DNA from: Rhizopus sp. PT2906
Lineage: Eukaryota > Mucoromycota > Mucoromycetes > Mucorales > Rhizopodaceae
NCBI GenBank assembly: GCA_025529335.1
Contig: JAMYHX010000386.1
Span: 1-41,998 of the forward strand
DNA: 41,998 bases
Direction of reading: 5' to 3'
Part shown: piece after piece, positions 21,643 through 32,735 of the stretch
How positions within the stretch are numbered: the stretch's first letter is position 1
Layout: each line of letters starts with the position of its first letter
Notes under the pieces: generated by a model
Database searches by the model: none
What the model saw: only the letters and a program-made list of their open reading frames with translations
What the model was told of the DNA's origin: nothing
Program-made: the position numbers and the translations under genes

Positions 21643-22694
21643 TTGCCTTTCTTCTAGTCAAGAAGAGATTCAGATCGACAGGTTAGCAAAATGTACGCTG
21701 CATAGAGTACATCTTGTTCTCTAAACAAACTCCTCTTCTTTTTTTTCCTCTCTAAACAAGCCTCCGTATATTCATGTCTTATCTCTCTTTTCTGTTTATT
21801 ATTTGTTTACATTCATATACCCGTTATCCTGACTCATTCGTGTTTATACAATGGGATGGAGTTCAAAACTGTTTTGTTGCACAATGCTGTGATCAAAAAT
21901 ATTCTTTTGGTAAGGATGCCTTTAATATCTGATTTCAGCTACATAAAAAAGAGAAAGAGCCTAAATGATAAATAAGCAAGCTCAAATCCGCCCTGTTTGG
22001 ATTTGACACATTTGTTCTTATCAAAACTGAAGAGAATAAGAGCAAAAGGATGACTCATCTCAGCCTTGGTCATTATTCATAATGCATTCGAGATGTAACA
22101 TGGCTAGTCTCCGCTTCCCTAACTATCAAGGGGTCTCCGGAATGAACAACCGTGATAATACTTTCCGTCCTTTGTTTTGCTCTCCGCTTGTCAATTACTC
22201 AGATCGCCTGTTTTTTTATATTATTAATTATGAGTAGAACTGCCTTGTGCTTTACTGTTCAGAATTACGATATAGAATTAGACCAGAAAACAAACGAAAA
22301 GGTGTAAATATATAGGAGAAACAGTAAAGATAAAGGATAAAACTTTAAATAACCCGGCTGATACTCGACTTTCCGTACTTCATAAATCTGTATTAGAGTC
22401 AGCTCAGTCATGTTATGCTACACCATCATCTTTATAGATTTATTCCAGATCAAAAAAAAAATATTTAATAAAAACAAATGTGTCATTGAGACGAATAACA
22501 AAAGCAGTGTTACCATCACAAACCCTGCTTCTTCCATTTGATACAACATGCATCAGTTTTGCACCTGTGTGTTCAATTCACTTATGTCTGGACAGGAAAG
22601 ATCGTGAGTCCCTCTTAAAGTACCCGCTGTTCTTTTAAAATAAGAGCCCTTTATATAGTGTGTACTTTTCTTAATAGAGGCAATCTCTCCACTT

Positions 22695-22727
22695 TTATAT
22701 ATGTATATATATATATGTATATATATA
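22695..22727. repeat. TA/TATG microsatellite
   Basis: TATATATGTATATATATATATGTATATATATA, low complexity. Confidence 0.85.
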
Positions 22728-23962
22728 GCATTCCTCACAAAGTAACAGTTATGCATAATCCTTATTTGTGTTCTCCATGTGGCTCATAAACAATGGATAT
22801 AGATTTTGACCAGTAAGAAGCATAGGTTGTCTCTGTTTGCAGAAGTCTACGTCATGAGGAAATTAAGTGTAAAGTACCTTATCAGATTTATAAATAGAGA
22901 AATAACTATTTGTAACTCATGACGCGTCTTGTGTTATCAAGACTCGCTTTTAACAAGCACACTTGCTAAATCAAGCGTCAAAATACTAAGCGAGTATGCG
23001 TCTCCACTATCTTTCCAAGTATATTACTCTGACAAGTTGAAGTTTAGCAACATTCACTCTCAGAATATGCATGAAAGCCAGTGAGTAACAGCAATAGCAC
23101 AATAAGCTTGTGGAAGAGAAAATCCAAGGTGGTAGCGAGTTGTCTACACAATATTGTATGAGTTAGATTAACTGTACGATAGTAAACTGATCTTTACTAA
23201 ACATTCACATGATCAATGACACTTCAATGACCCTTTAACTTCTTTTTATAGCTCAACCCATTCATTAATTTTGGTCGCACGTTGATTATGTATTTTGATT
23301 CTCTTATCCTTGTTGCCAAGGCGGGTAAAATAATACTGTCATTGGGCCAATATGGAAGTGGCTAATACTTGTTATAATATCTTCAAAGCGTGCCTCGCAT
23401 ATTGAAAAGGCACTTATAAGTATAAAGGATTTTAGTGCACACAGAATAACGATAGCGTGATTGCACAGACGCGTGTATTATATTTAATTTCATAGGAGCG
23501 CGTCATAAGCATGTACATGAATTTTAAGCATTTTGACAACACTATTTGCAAATCAGAGTAATGATAACATTGTTTACAAGGAATTTTTACTGAAAGAGCT
23601 TGCCCGAATATGGGTTCTTGATACACAAATACACAACAAATCAAATAAAAAGGCGTACAGACTGGTCAAACACTTTGAAAAAGTATTGCTGCAATTCATT
23701 TGATGAACTCCAAGGCAGCTAAAGCATCAAGGACAATAAAAAAGAGATAATGAATAATAATTTAAATAAAGAAGTCTAGTTCGCTCGCAAGACAGTTCCA
23801 TCTCCAGCTCTTTTATTTGCGTTTTCAAAGCATTCGCTTCTTTGTACTGACAAGAGTGTTGTTGTTCTTATTGGACAGGAATGCATCGATTTGATTGGCT
23901 GCATACTTTTCCTATTTCAAATGATTCCCTGTCCAAAAAAAAGCCAACTATCCTTTCTTGAA

Positions 23963-26900
23963 ATGAACCAGACACGACTTGCGTTTCTCAAGCGATTTGG
24001 ACCAAGAGGACACCAAAGTCGTCTACTATCCTCTTTTGAGCTTCGTTCTCGATTCTTAAACTATTTTGAAAAACATGGCCACGTACCTGTCAAAAGTGCA
24101 AGTCTCATTCCACACAATGACAAGAGTTTATTATTTACCAATGCAGGCAAGATCAACAAGAGAACTGCATGCCCGAGATAATATGCTGATTTTTTTATAT
24201 GTAGGCATGGTTCCTTTCAAAGAATATTTTCTAAAGCCAAGCACGGCACCTTACAAATGCGCTACCAGCATTCAAAAATGCATGAGAGCCGGTGGTAAAC
24301 ATAACGATCTGGATAATGTAGGATATACACCTCGTCATCATACCTTTTTTGAAATGATGGGCAATTTTTCGTTTGGACAGTACACAAAAGCAGAAGCGAT
24401 CGAGTATGCATGGAGGTTTTTGCTACAGGAGCTCAAGTTGCCTATCCACCGACTTCGCGTAACGTATGTAGACTACCCGTGGAATGAAACAGTAACTGAT
24501 ATATTTCTCTCTCTGTAGAGTATTGGAAGGTGATGAGGAAGGATATGCGTTATGGAAAAAGCAAGGATTACCTGATGAAATGATCGTTCGATGTGGACCT
24601 GAGGATAATTTTTGGACAATGGGTGATGGGGAGGGGCCTTGTGGTCCTTGTACAGAGATATTTTGGAATACACAGGATCCAACGCTAGAGGACCCATGGT
24701 TGGAGATTTGGAACTTAGTGTTTATGGAGAAATATCGTGATGCTGAGGGCAACCTGTCTGATTTGCCTATACCCTGTATTGATACAGGAATGGGGCTGGA
24801 AAGAATGCTGACGGTACTTCAAGGAAAACAGAACAACTTTCAAGTAGATCAGTTCAAAGTGGTTATTGATGGGTTAAGAGATATTCTCAAAGAGAGGGGA
24901 TTGAAGGTTTGTGCTGATCTCTAATGACGGTAGATGACTTATACTGATTTATAACAGGGTTCAGATAGTGTGGATCCCAGTCCTCAGGAAAAAATTGTTG
25001 CAGATCACTTTAGAGCCATGTGCTTTCTTATAGGAGATGGCGTTGTTCCAAGGTAGAACAATCAGTTTAGTTTTCTACTTCTGTTGTATTGATAAATGTA
25101 CAGTAACGTAGGTAGAGGTTATGTACTAAGACGTATTATCCGACGTGCGCTTCGATCTGCAAGACAACTAGGCATTCATGGTAAGCACTTGTCACAACAG
25201 CTCTTCCTTAATCCAACCGTATATACATGATAGAACCCTTCTTGTCCAACCTATATCCCTCCTTATTAAAGAGTTTTCCCAGCGACTTGTATCCCGAGTT
25301 AAATAGCCGTGCATCATCCATTTGCAGCATCATTACGAATGAAGAAACATCATTTTTAGCAACCTTGGATAGAGGCATGACGTTGTTAGAAGGTGTTTTT
25401 AGTCAACCAGACCTTCAACAAACAAAGGAAATTCCATCTGATGTTGCATTCCAACTCTACGACACTTATGGGTTTCCCTTTGATTTGACCTTGATTATTG
25501 CTAAAGAAAGAGGCTGGACAGTGGATATAGAAGGTAAATTTATTCAATCATAAACTTTACAGTCATTATAATATAAATATAGCTGTAGAGAAGCTGCAGG
25601 AAAGGCAAAGGATGGCCGGAAGAGAGTCTTGGAAATCAGACAAGGTCACAGATATAGCAAAGCTTTCAGGTATAGACAGCATACAATCTCTCAAAAACTG
25701 AAAATAACGACTATTATCAAATAGAATGGAGACATTTTGGCGTCCAACCTCAATTCACCGGATATGATCACAGTCTATTACATCAAGAATCCGAAATTAT
25801 GGCTGTGCAACCAACAAACAAAGCTAATGAGTACTATTTAGCCATCAACCCTTGTCCTTTTTATGGTTTAGGAGGCGGACAAGTGCCAGACCAAGGCACG
25901 CTTACGTTAGCGAACGGCAGTCAATGGCGAGTGACTGATGTCATACAACCATATGAAGGAGGTATCGTGCTTCGTGTTTCTCCAGTTGATAAAGAACGTG
26001 CCAAAGAAGATACCGAGTATTTGCAGCAAGGACATTTGGTGAGAACGGAAGTTGACATGCAGCGTAGACAGGGAGCAGAAGTGCATCACACAGCAACACA
26101 TCTTTTGAATGCAGGATTGCGAAAGGTGCTCAAGTCACAAGATATCGTTCAAGCCGGCTCCACTGTCGAACCAAATAAACTGCGCTTTGATTTCACCTAT
26201 GGCAAACCATTAAAGCCAGATGAGATTAAACAAGTTGAAAACTGGGTGAATACAATTGCCCAAAGTGGCGCTAAAACGAGTGTTGAGGTAAGAACATGCG
26301 GTATGACTATATTTCTCAACAACAAAATATCTAATATCTATCCCCCAGCATATGAAACTGACAGATGCTATTGACTCTGGAGCTGTAGCTGCATTTACAG
26401 AAAAATATGGCGAAGTGGTCAGAGTAGTGAATGTTCCAGGTGCCAGTAAGGAATTGTGTGGAGGAACGCATGTGGATGATGTTGGCAAACTGTATCCATT
26501 CAAGATCCTAAATGAAACTTCTGTTGCCGCTGGTAAGGCATTCGTCTTTCTTTGAGGGTATACATATTAATTTGGATTAGGCACAAGAAGAATTGAAGCA
26601 GTGGCTGGTCAATCATGCATAGATTGGTACCGAAATGCCTATGGCCCTATACCAGATGCTTTAAAGCTATTACGGGTAAGACCTGTACTTGAAGCATAAA
26701 AGAGGTTACTAAAAATAAATGTTTAGGCCAATGAAACAAAAGATATGGTTGGAAAAATAGAAAAGATAATGCAGGAAGTAAAGGATCTTCAGAAGCGAGT
26801 GGAATTTGTCACTGAAAAGCTAGCCTCTGCAGGAGAGATAGTGAATAAGCCTATAGGATCCAAGATTAAAGGTAAATCAAATCATAAAAATAAAAAAAAG

Positions 26901-27283
26901 AGGTATTAAACCATCATATAGATCTTGACGTCAAGATTCACTTGATCGATTCGGATCTTGATTCTCAGTTTATGCAAAAACGTGCGAATGTATTAAAACA
27001 AAGTCAGCCTGAGTCGGTTCATGTTTTGTTGAAGGATAACACCATCTTGGTTGCTTTAAATGGTGAGAATATCAAGACAGAAACAGCCAATTCTGTAAGT
27101 AAAATGAATGCTTATTTGAATATTATTGACAACACTTTATAGATTTTAAAACAGCTATTAAAGCATGTAAAAGGCGGCGGTGGAGGACAAAAAGAGATGG
27201 CACAAGGTCGTTTAGCAGAATCTATAAGAGATGAACAGGATATTCATTCTAAAATATTGCCAGCCTTTGAAAAGTGTGCTTAG
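23963..27283 (+). CDS. Alanyl-tRNA synthetase, organellar-type (AARS2/bacterial-like)
   Basis: Thirteen exons close exactly to 896 aa: 23963-24146, 24205-24463, 24519-24906, 24958-25052, 25104-25180, 25234-25533, 25583-25669, 25725-26287, 26349-26532, 26581-26675, 26727-26871, 26922-27094 and 27143-27283. The first 26 residues (MNQTRLAFLKRFGPRGHQSRLL) are basic and hydroxylated like a mitochondrial presequence. Class II core signatures are present: TNAGMVPFKEYF, TSIQKCMRAGGKHNDLDNVG, RHHTFFEMMGNFSFG, and DTGMGLERM. The editing domain has HHTATHLLNAGL and CGGTHV zinc/editing residues. A C-Ala domain with GGGGGQKEMAQGR ends it. It charges tRNA-Ala and clears Ser/Gly mischarging. The first intron is GC-AG (GCAAGA donor at 24147). 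Many fungi use one gene for both compartments; whether a second copy exists is unknown here. Convergent with the GST-like gene. Confidence 0.92.
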
Positions 27284-27428
27284 TATACCCCCCTTTTTTT
27301 TATAGAAATAAACAAGTGTTTTTTTAAAAAAGACTCTGTATTTTATTCAATATTGGTTATAGCCACTGATATTAATGCTTTATTATAAAGGTTTTTACTA
27401 TTGCTAACTAATGAGAGAGAGAAGGGCC

Positions 27429-28365
27429 TTACAGTTCGGAGCCTCGAAGTTGTTCAGGACAGTCAGGCTGATTGTATGGGTGCGTATTTTTGAATTCGGA
27501 CAAAGTCATGAGTGTATTTCGGATTCTAGTAATATATGGAAACTGTTTCATGTCGATGCCAAACTTTTTGGTGACAGTAAAGTGCAGAGGTACAAGGAAG
27601 AAGTCAGCAACACTGATATGATCTCCTATGCAGTACGTGCCAGAGCTATATTTTATCTTTTTTTCTAGTCCTATAATACTAGTTAGCTTCCATCTGTTTA
27701 TATATTTAATCAAACGTCACCTTCCAAAGCTCCTTCTATTTCTCTACGTATAGTTTCTTGTCTTCGATCTGGATCCATATCGATCATATTCAAGTACTTT
27801 TTGATTTCTGAGGTTTGAATATCACAAATATCCTGAGTAATTGCTATAGCCTTTGTGTATGTTAGTCACTATATTGATCGTTATTTTTCTTCTTAACCTT
27901 GGCTCTATGGTAGTTTGCTTTAGGCCACATGGGTCGTTCTATGAATAATAAAAGGGAACCCTTTAGATGGATCAAGTAAAGATATGTACATGTCTTACGT
28001 GGATAATTGAGCTCCAAATACTCAATAATAGCCAAACTCTGTGTTAATATTTTCCCGGTTCTTGTCATGTAACAAGGCAGCTTCTTGCATGGATTCAGCT
28101 TATAAAAGCGACTTGACAGCTATAAGCAAAAGCAAGTTAAAAGAAATGTAAAAAGATGGACCCAATGGCTTACGTGCTCTCCATGCTCAATGTCTATGGA
28201 TTCGTATCTATAATTGATACCTTTCCATTCCAAAGCAATTCGTACTCTCCAAGAAGCTTCATCAATGTAAGAACCATACAGAATTGGGATTTGCTCTTCT
28301 TTTAACGAGCAATCATTTTGTAACTGTTCAGATATTGAGTGATCTGTATTTCCGGTTTCAACCAT
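27429..28365 (-). CDS. Zeta-class glutathione S-transferase / maleylacetoacetate isomerase-like protein
   Basis: Five exons on the minus strand (28174-28365, 27999-28119, 27898-27938, 27721-27850, 27429-27670) give 241 aa. The thioredoxin-like N-domain reads ILYGSYIDEASWRVRIALEWKG, then FYKLNPCKKLPCY and QSLAIIEYLELNYP. The all-helical C-domain reads GTYCIGDHISVADFFLVPLH. These are hallmarks of maleylacetoacetate isomerase, which acts in tyrosine breakdown using glutathione. The usual SSC(S/T)WRVRIAL active site is replaced by DEASWRVRIAL (residues 35-45), so the serine and cysteine that activate glutathione are absent. A 24-residue polar N-terminal extension is also unusual. It may be a neofunctionalised or noncatalytic relative. 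All splice phases agree, so it does not look like a pseudogene. Confidence 0.82.
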
Positions 28366-29228
28366 GTTGTATAAAGAAAAAGAAGCTGTATTTCTATTTT
28401 ATGCCACTATTATATTCACTTTACTGTGACATACGTCATTTGCTTATTCAGGGACTTTTTGTAACATGAGAAGCGTCCGTGTAAACTTTATTCAAATATA
28501 GTAAGTCTCTATGCTACTTGAGAGAAATGTCCGATTGCATGAAACAGAGACTTTCTTTTTAATCGCATGAAAAAAAAAAAACAAGAACAAAGGGATCATT
28601 GACGTCTTTTCACTAGTCTAAATCTGGTTGCTTTGACCACTTTGTTCTGTTTGTGATTTTGAAATATGTTGTTTTATTCAAGCGGTCCATTCTGCTAGTT
28701 TAAAGTTTGATAGAAACTAGCTCATATGTCATATTCTATATATATACACATTACAGCCATTTAACCGCGTCAATACAAATATTTTGAAGTGAATGATAAA
28801 TTCAAAGTGTACCATGCTCTTATCAGTTTCCTCAAAGAGCTCTCAATCATGCAATATGTTGGTATTTGAGCACCTTGTGTCTACATATGACGTTTGGTGT
28901 AGTTTATATTTAAATTTGAAGCATTAATTCAATTGTTATTAAAAATAAACAAGCTATTTTCAGCAGTTAAAACCAAAGCCTGTAAATATTTGTTATGACA
29001 AAATATTAGCCATGACAATTACGTTACACAACTGCTACATGCATTTTTCGCTCTCTCCAAGACAACCAACCGACGCTGGTCGGAGCAACGAAAACAAGGT
29101 GTATATTTAAGATAAAGGTGGGGCGCTCTGATATACCTAATATATTTGAATTTAAAAAAGGGGGGCTCGTACTGATATACTTTTTGTAACTTCTTTTTTC
29201 TTTCTTTCTTTATACTCTTTCCTTTCTA
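28366..29228. other. Divergent intergenic region between the GST-like gene and allantoinase
   Basis: No gene is seen. Near 29109 there is AGATAA, a core site for fungal GATA nitrogen regulators, and two further GATA cores lie near 29132 and 29171. A GGGGGGC tract and a T/C-rich leader lie just before the allantoinase start. The GATA link is suggestive only. Confidence 0.45.
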
Positions 29229-30726
29229 ATGAGCGAGATCCCACGCTATTTATGTGTCAAAGCACAACATGCCATTCTTTCAGCTGACCATGAGGGACAG
29301 GCAACAATTCTTATAGACAGACTCACAGGCAAAATAATTGAAGTAACAATGGGTGATATCAAGAGCAAAGTTGAACAAAATGATGTAGAGACTATCGAGT
29401 TGGAAGAAGGTCAAGTGCTTATGCCAGGTTTAGTCGATGCTCACGGTAAGGGGGACACTTTATATTTTGCTTTTATTTGTGCTCACGTTCATAAAGTCCA
29501 CTTGAACGAACCAGGAAGGACAGAGTGGGAAGGCTTCGAGACAGGTACTAAGGCTGCAGCTGCTGGAGGCATCACAACTGTTGTCGATATGCCTCTGAAT
29601 GCTATTCCACCCACAACTACGGTCAAGAACTTTGATATTAAACTGAATGCTGCAAAGGAACAGTGTCATGTAGATATCGGCTTTTGGGGCGGCGTTATTC
29701 CAGATAATGCAGACGAATTACCTGGGCTGATCAAAAGGGGCGTGAGAGGATTCAAGTGCTTCTTGATCGAAAGCGGTGTTGATGAATTCCCTTGTGTGAA
29801 TGAGGAACAAGTAAGAGCTGCTATGGATAGATTGGTCAACACAGATAGTGTCTTGCTCTTCCATGCCGAAATGGAAGGCTGTTTCCATGGACATGAATCC
29901 AACCCAATCGATCGTACGTACGAGAGTTACCTTCGCTCTCGTCCCGAATCGTTGGAGACACATGCAATTGACTTGATTATTCGTCTCACCAAAGAATATT
30001 ACGAAAAGGGTCAACCGGTCAATACACACATTGTGCATCTTTCTGCAGCTTCAGCGCTTCCTGCCATTCGATCTGCAAAGGCAGCTGGTCTTCCTCTTAC
30101 AGTAGAAACGTGCTACCATTATCTTAATTTTACGGCTGAATCGATCCCGGATGGCGCCACACACTATAAGTGCAGTCCACCTATTCGTGAGGCATCAAAC
30201 CGCCAGTTGCTTTGGGATGCTTTATTAGATGGAACTATTGACTATGTCGTAAGTGATCATTCACCATGCACAGCAGATCTGAAGAACCCAGAGACTGGCG
30301 ATTTTGGAACAGCTTGGGGTGGTATTGCTAGTGTGCAGTTTGGATTACCTGTTCTCTGGTCACAGGGCCGTGATCGCGGAGTCACGTAAGAATGAGAGTT
30401 TTAACAGATCAACAGTTGTTTGACCATATTCGTTTAGCCTACAAAAGATTGTCAAGTGGCTTAGTTCATCACCTGCAAGAAGAATAAGAATGGATGACAG
30501 GAAGGGTAAGATACAAGCAGGCTATGATGGCGATCTTGTCATCTGGCAACCAGAGACAAGATATAAAGTGGAAGAAAGCAAGGTTTACTTTAAGAATAAG
30601 CTGTCTCCCTATGTTGGAAAGGAGCTCTATGGTCTTGTAGATAAAACGATCTTGAGAGGAACTGTTGTCTATGATCGTCAGAGTTCAAACCCATTTGCTT
30701 CCCCAGTTGGTGATTTTCTCTTGTAA
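29229..30726 (+). CDS. DAL1: Allantoinase
   Basis: Three exons (29229-29445, 29497-30385, 30438-30726) give 464 aa. It hydrolyses allantoin to allantoate in purine nitrogen use. The cyclic amidohydrolase metal ligands are visible: H72 and H74 in DAHVHLNEPGR, the carboxylated lysine K159 in GFKCFLIESG, H195 in LLFHAE, the NTHIVHLSAA histidine, and the aspartate in VVSDHSPC. GFKCFLIESGVDEFP separates allantoinase from dihydropyrimidinase and dihydroorotase. The first intron (29446-29496) is 51 bases with no stop and keeps frame, so its retention would insert 17 residues into the metal site. The upstream region carries a GATA core, consistent with nitrogen control. No other purine-degradation gene is nearby. 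Confidence in function is high. Confidence 0.93.
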
Positions 30727-31101
30727 GACAGTCTTTTATACAAAATCACTATCATGATTTAGCAGCCTTATCTTCGTTTTGTCTTCTTCTTTACAAAAAA
30801 AAATGTCAAAAACTTTATCATACATTCCTTTTGATTGATAACGAAAAAGTCAATAAATAAGCGCACTTTTATCAAAGAAGCCGCCAAATGTGACCGTCAT
30901 AAGGGGTAAAATAAGTTGTTACTTAGCAATTAGGTTGTTAAAGACATAACTGTCAGAGAGAAGAGCTTAACTTTAGCTTACACGCTCTTATCAAGATAAA
31001 CATGCTAAAGTACGGCCTTGCATTTTCCCCGCCAAGGGTAAATTGCTGTGTGACACTCATTCGATCTACTTTTCTTCCCCTTTTCCTTTTTGTTTTTTTG
31101 A
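30727..31101. other. Intergenic
   Basis: No gene is seen. It is 375 bases: the 3' end of allantoinase, then AT-rich sequence and a T/C-rich leader before the GT47 gene. Confidence 0.5.
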
Positions 31102-32358
31102 ATGAATACTGTTCTAAGGCTCAACAAGAGATATATTCTCTTATTGATAGCTAGTATCTTTTTTATCACATTCCTTATAATCAGCCAAAGACATAGACCA
31201 GCTACCCCAGCTCCACCTTTACCTGTCATAGACTTGCCTTCGTATTGGCCAACACCTGTAGAACAGGCTGTATGCAAACCTAAAATATACGTCTACAAGG
31301 CACCCGACAGCTTCCAAGTGCCCAAGCATATTCAAGATTCAAAATGCCACGAATCTAACTACAATTCAGAAATCATTCTCCATAACCAACTGACTGATCC
31401 AACCAGTCCGTTCTATAATCACTACGTTACTGAAAATCCAGATGAAGCCGATTTCTTCTTTATACCTTTCTTTGGAAGCTGTTATCTCTATAACTGCTGG
31501 TATGAGAATAACTGGAAATGGGACGAACGTTGTGATGTCGATAGCAAATATGTAGATCCGATGATGGACATGGTCATCAATGACTATCCATATTGGAACC
31601 AGTCCAATGGTAGAAACCACATCATGATCCATCCGATGGATCAGACATTTACCTACTATAAGAGCAACCCTCGTTTTCAACCTGCAATATTTCTCAAGAC
31701 AGTAGGAGACAAAAGAACCAAATGGATGCATAGACACCGTTATCACCGTGATATTGTGATTCCTTCAGCCACTCGAATGATCCACCATCTCCGTGCTGAT
31801 CCTCTAGACTATCTCACAAACGAAGGCCATCCAAAATCAGGCAAAAGGGATATCTTTGCTCTCTTCCAGGGCTGTTGTGATAATGTCAAGGAAACAGATG
31901 AATACTCAAATGGCATCCGATATCTCTTTTTCAACTATTTTTCCAAGTATCGAGGATATGAGATCGGTAATACATTAGCTGATGAAGAGTATTTGCAAAA
32001 GCTTGCTCGAGCAAAGTATGGTCTGAGTCCCATGGGCTGGACTCTAGATACCACCCGTATTTGGGAATTTATGGCATTTGGTGTAGTACCTGTCGTGATC
32101 GCAGATGGTATCATTGAGCCATTTGAATTTGATGTTGATTGGGACTCGTTTATTGTACGAGTGCGACGAGATGAAGTACACCGCTTGGATGAAATCTTGA
32201 GAAATATTGATGATGCAACCTATGAATACAAACGAAAGAAACTTTGGGAGTATGGTCGTCGTGTTGGTCTCGAAAAAGATGCTTGGCACTTTATTGTACG
32301 AGAGCTGTGCCGTATGGAAGGCATCAACAAACCTGTTAATCTTGGATTAGGCTATTAA
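31102..32358 (+). CDS. Exostosin-family glycosyltransferase (GT47), type II membrane protein
   Basis: An intronless frame of 418 aa. A short basic N-terminus (NKRY) is followed by one transmembrane segment at about residues 11-28 (ILLLIASIFFITFLIIS) and a Pro-rich stem. This is the type II layout of Golgi transferases. The lumenal part carries exostosin signatures: CKPKIYVYKAPDSF, ADFFFIPFFGSCYLYNCW, HHIMIHP-like segment (residues 173-178), RDIFALFQGCC, and the donor-binding KYGLSPMGWTLDTTRIWEFMAFGVVPVVIADG. GT47 enzymes add glucuronic acid, galactose, xylose or arabinose to cell-wall or proteoglycan chains. Mucoralean walls are rich in glucuronic-acid polymers, so a wall polysaccharide role is a reasonable inference. 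The sugar cannot be read from sequence. Confidence 0.85.
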   Translation: MNTVLRLNKRYILLLIASIFFITFLIISQRHRPATPAPPLPVIDLPSYWPTPVEQAVCKPKIYVYKAPDSFQVPKHIQDSKCHESNYNSEIILHNQLTDPTSPFYNHYVTENPDEADFFFIPFFGSCYLYNCWYENNWKWDERCDVDSKYVDPMMDMVINDYPYWNQSNGRNHIMIHPMDQTFTYYKSNPRFQPAIFLKTVGDKRTKWMHRHRYHRDIVIPSATRMIHHLRADPLDYLTNEGHPKSGKRDIFALFQGCCDNVKETDEYSNGIRYLFFNYFSKYRGYEIGNTLADEEYLQKLARAKYGLSPMGWTLDTTRIWEFMAFGVVPVVIADGIIEPFEFDVDWDSFIVRVRRDEVHRLDEILRNIDDATYEYKRKKLWEYGRRVGLEKDAWHFIVRELCRMEGINKPVNLGLGY

Positions 32359-32735
32359 TAATAATAATAACAATGTATACACACACACACACACACTTGA
32401 ATATAAATGTAAAAGTATTATTTCCTTCTTTTTTATTATATAACATAACACTAATTTGTACCATAAAATATGTCGGAAAATATGCAACACAAACTTTACC
32501 GGAAATTTACCGCACTCTGAGTCTTTTTTGCCATTTGTTCGAGCCGAACATCGGATCACAATATATGAGCTTACTTTCCCCTTTTTCTCTCTCTTTCTCT
32601 CCTGATATTCATTTTTACAATACAATAAAACCCTTTTTAAAAGAATCAGATATGGACATGCTTTAAAAAAAAAGATCAATTCACATAGTTCCTATTCACT
32701 GATATTATGCTCCCATTTTGACGCTTATTAGAAAA
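32359..32735. other. Intergenic between the GT47 gene and the Helitron fragment
   Basis: No gene is seen. It has AAT repeats, a CA microsatellite (32379-32396), CT-rich tracts and AATAAAA near 32625. Confidence 0.5.

Larger units (their letters stand above)
21400..23962. other. Long gene-poor region
   Basis: Over 2.5 kb with no frame, splice pattern or RNA gene that I can support. It holds a GA microsatellite (21598-21642), TA-rich stretches (22695-22727) and a small perfect inverted repeat CAAATCC...GGATTTG near 21984-22006. The right end is presumably the promoter of the alanyl-tRNA synthetase gene and the left end that of the unknown minus-strand gene. A long noncoding transcript or a tRNA missed by eye cannot be excluded. 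Confidence 0.5.

Noticed and set aside
21984..22006. Inverted repeat CAAATCC...GGATTTG
   Set aside because: Seven-base stem in AT-rich DNA; expected by chance over several kilobases.
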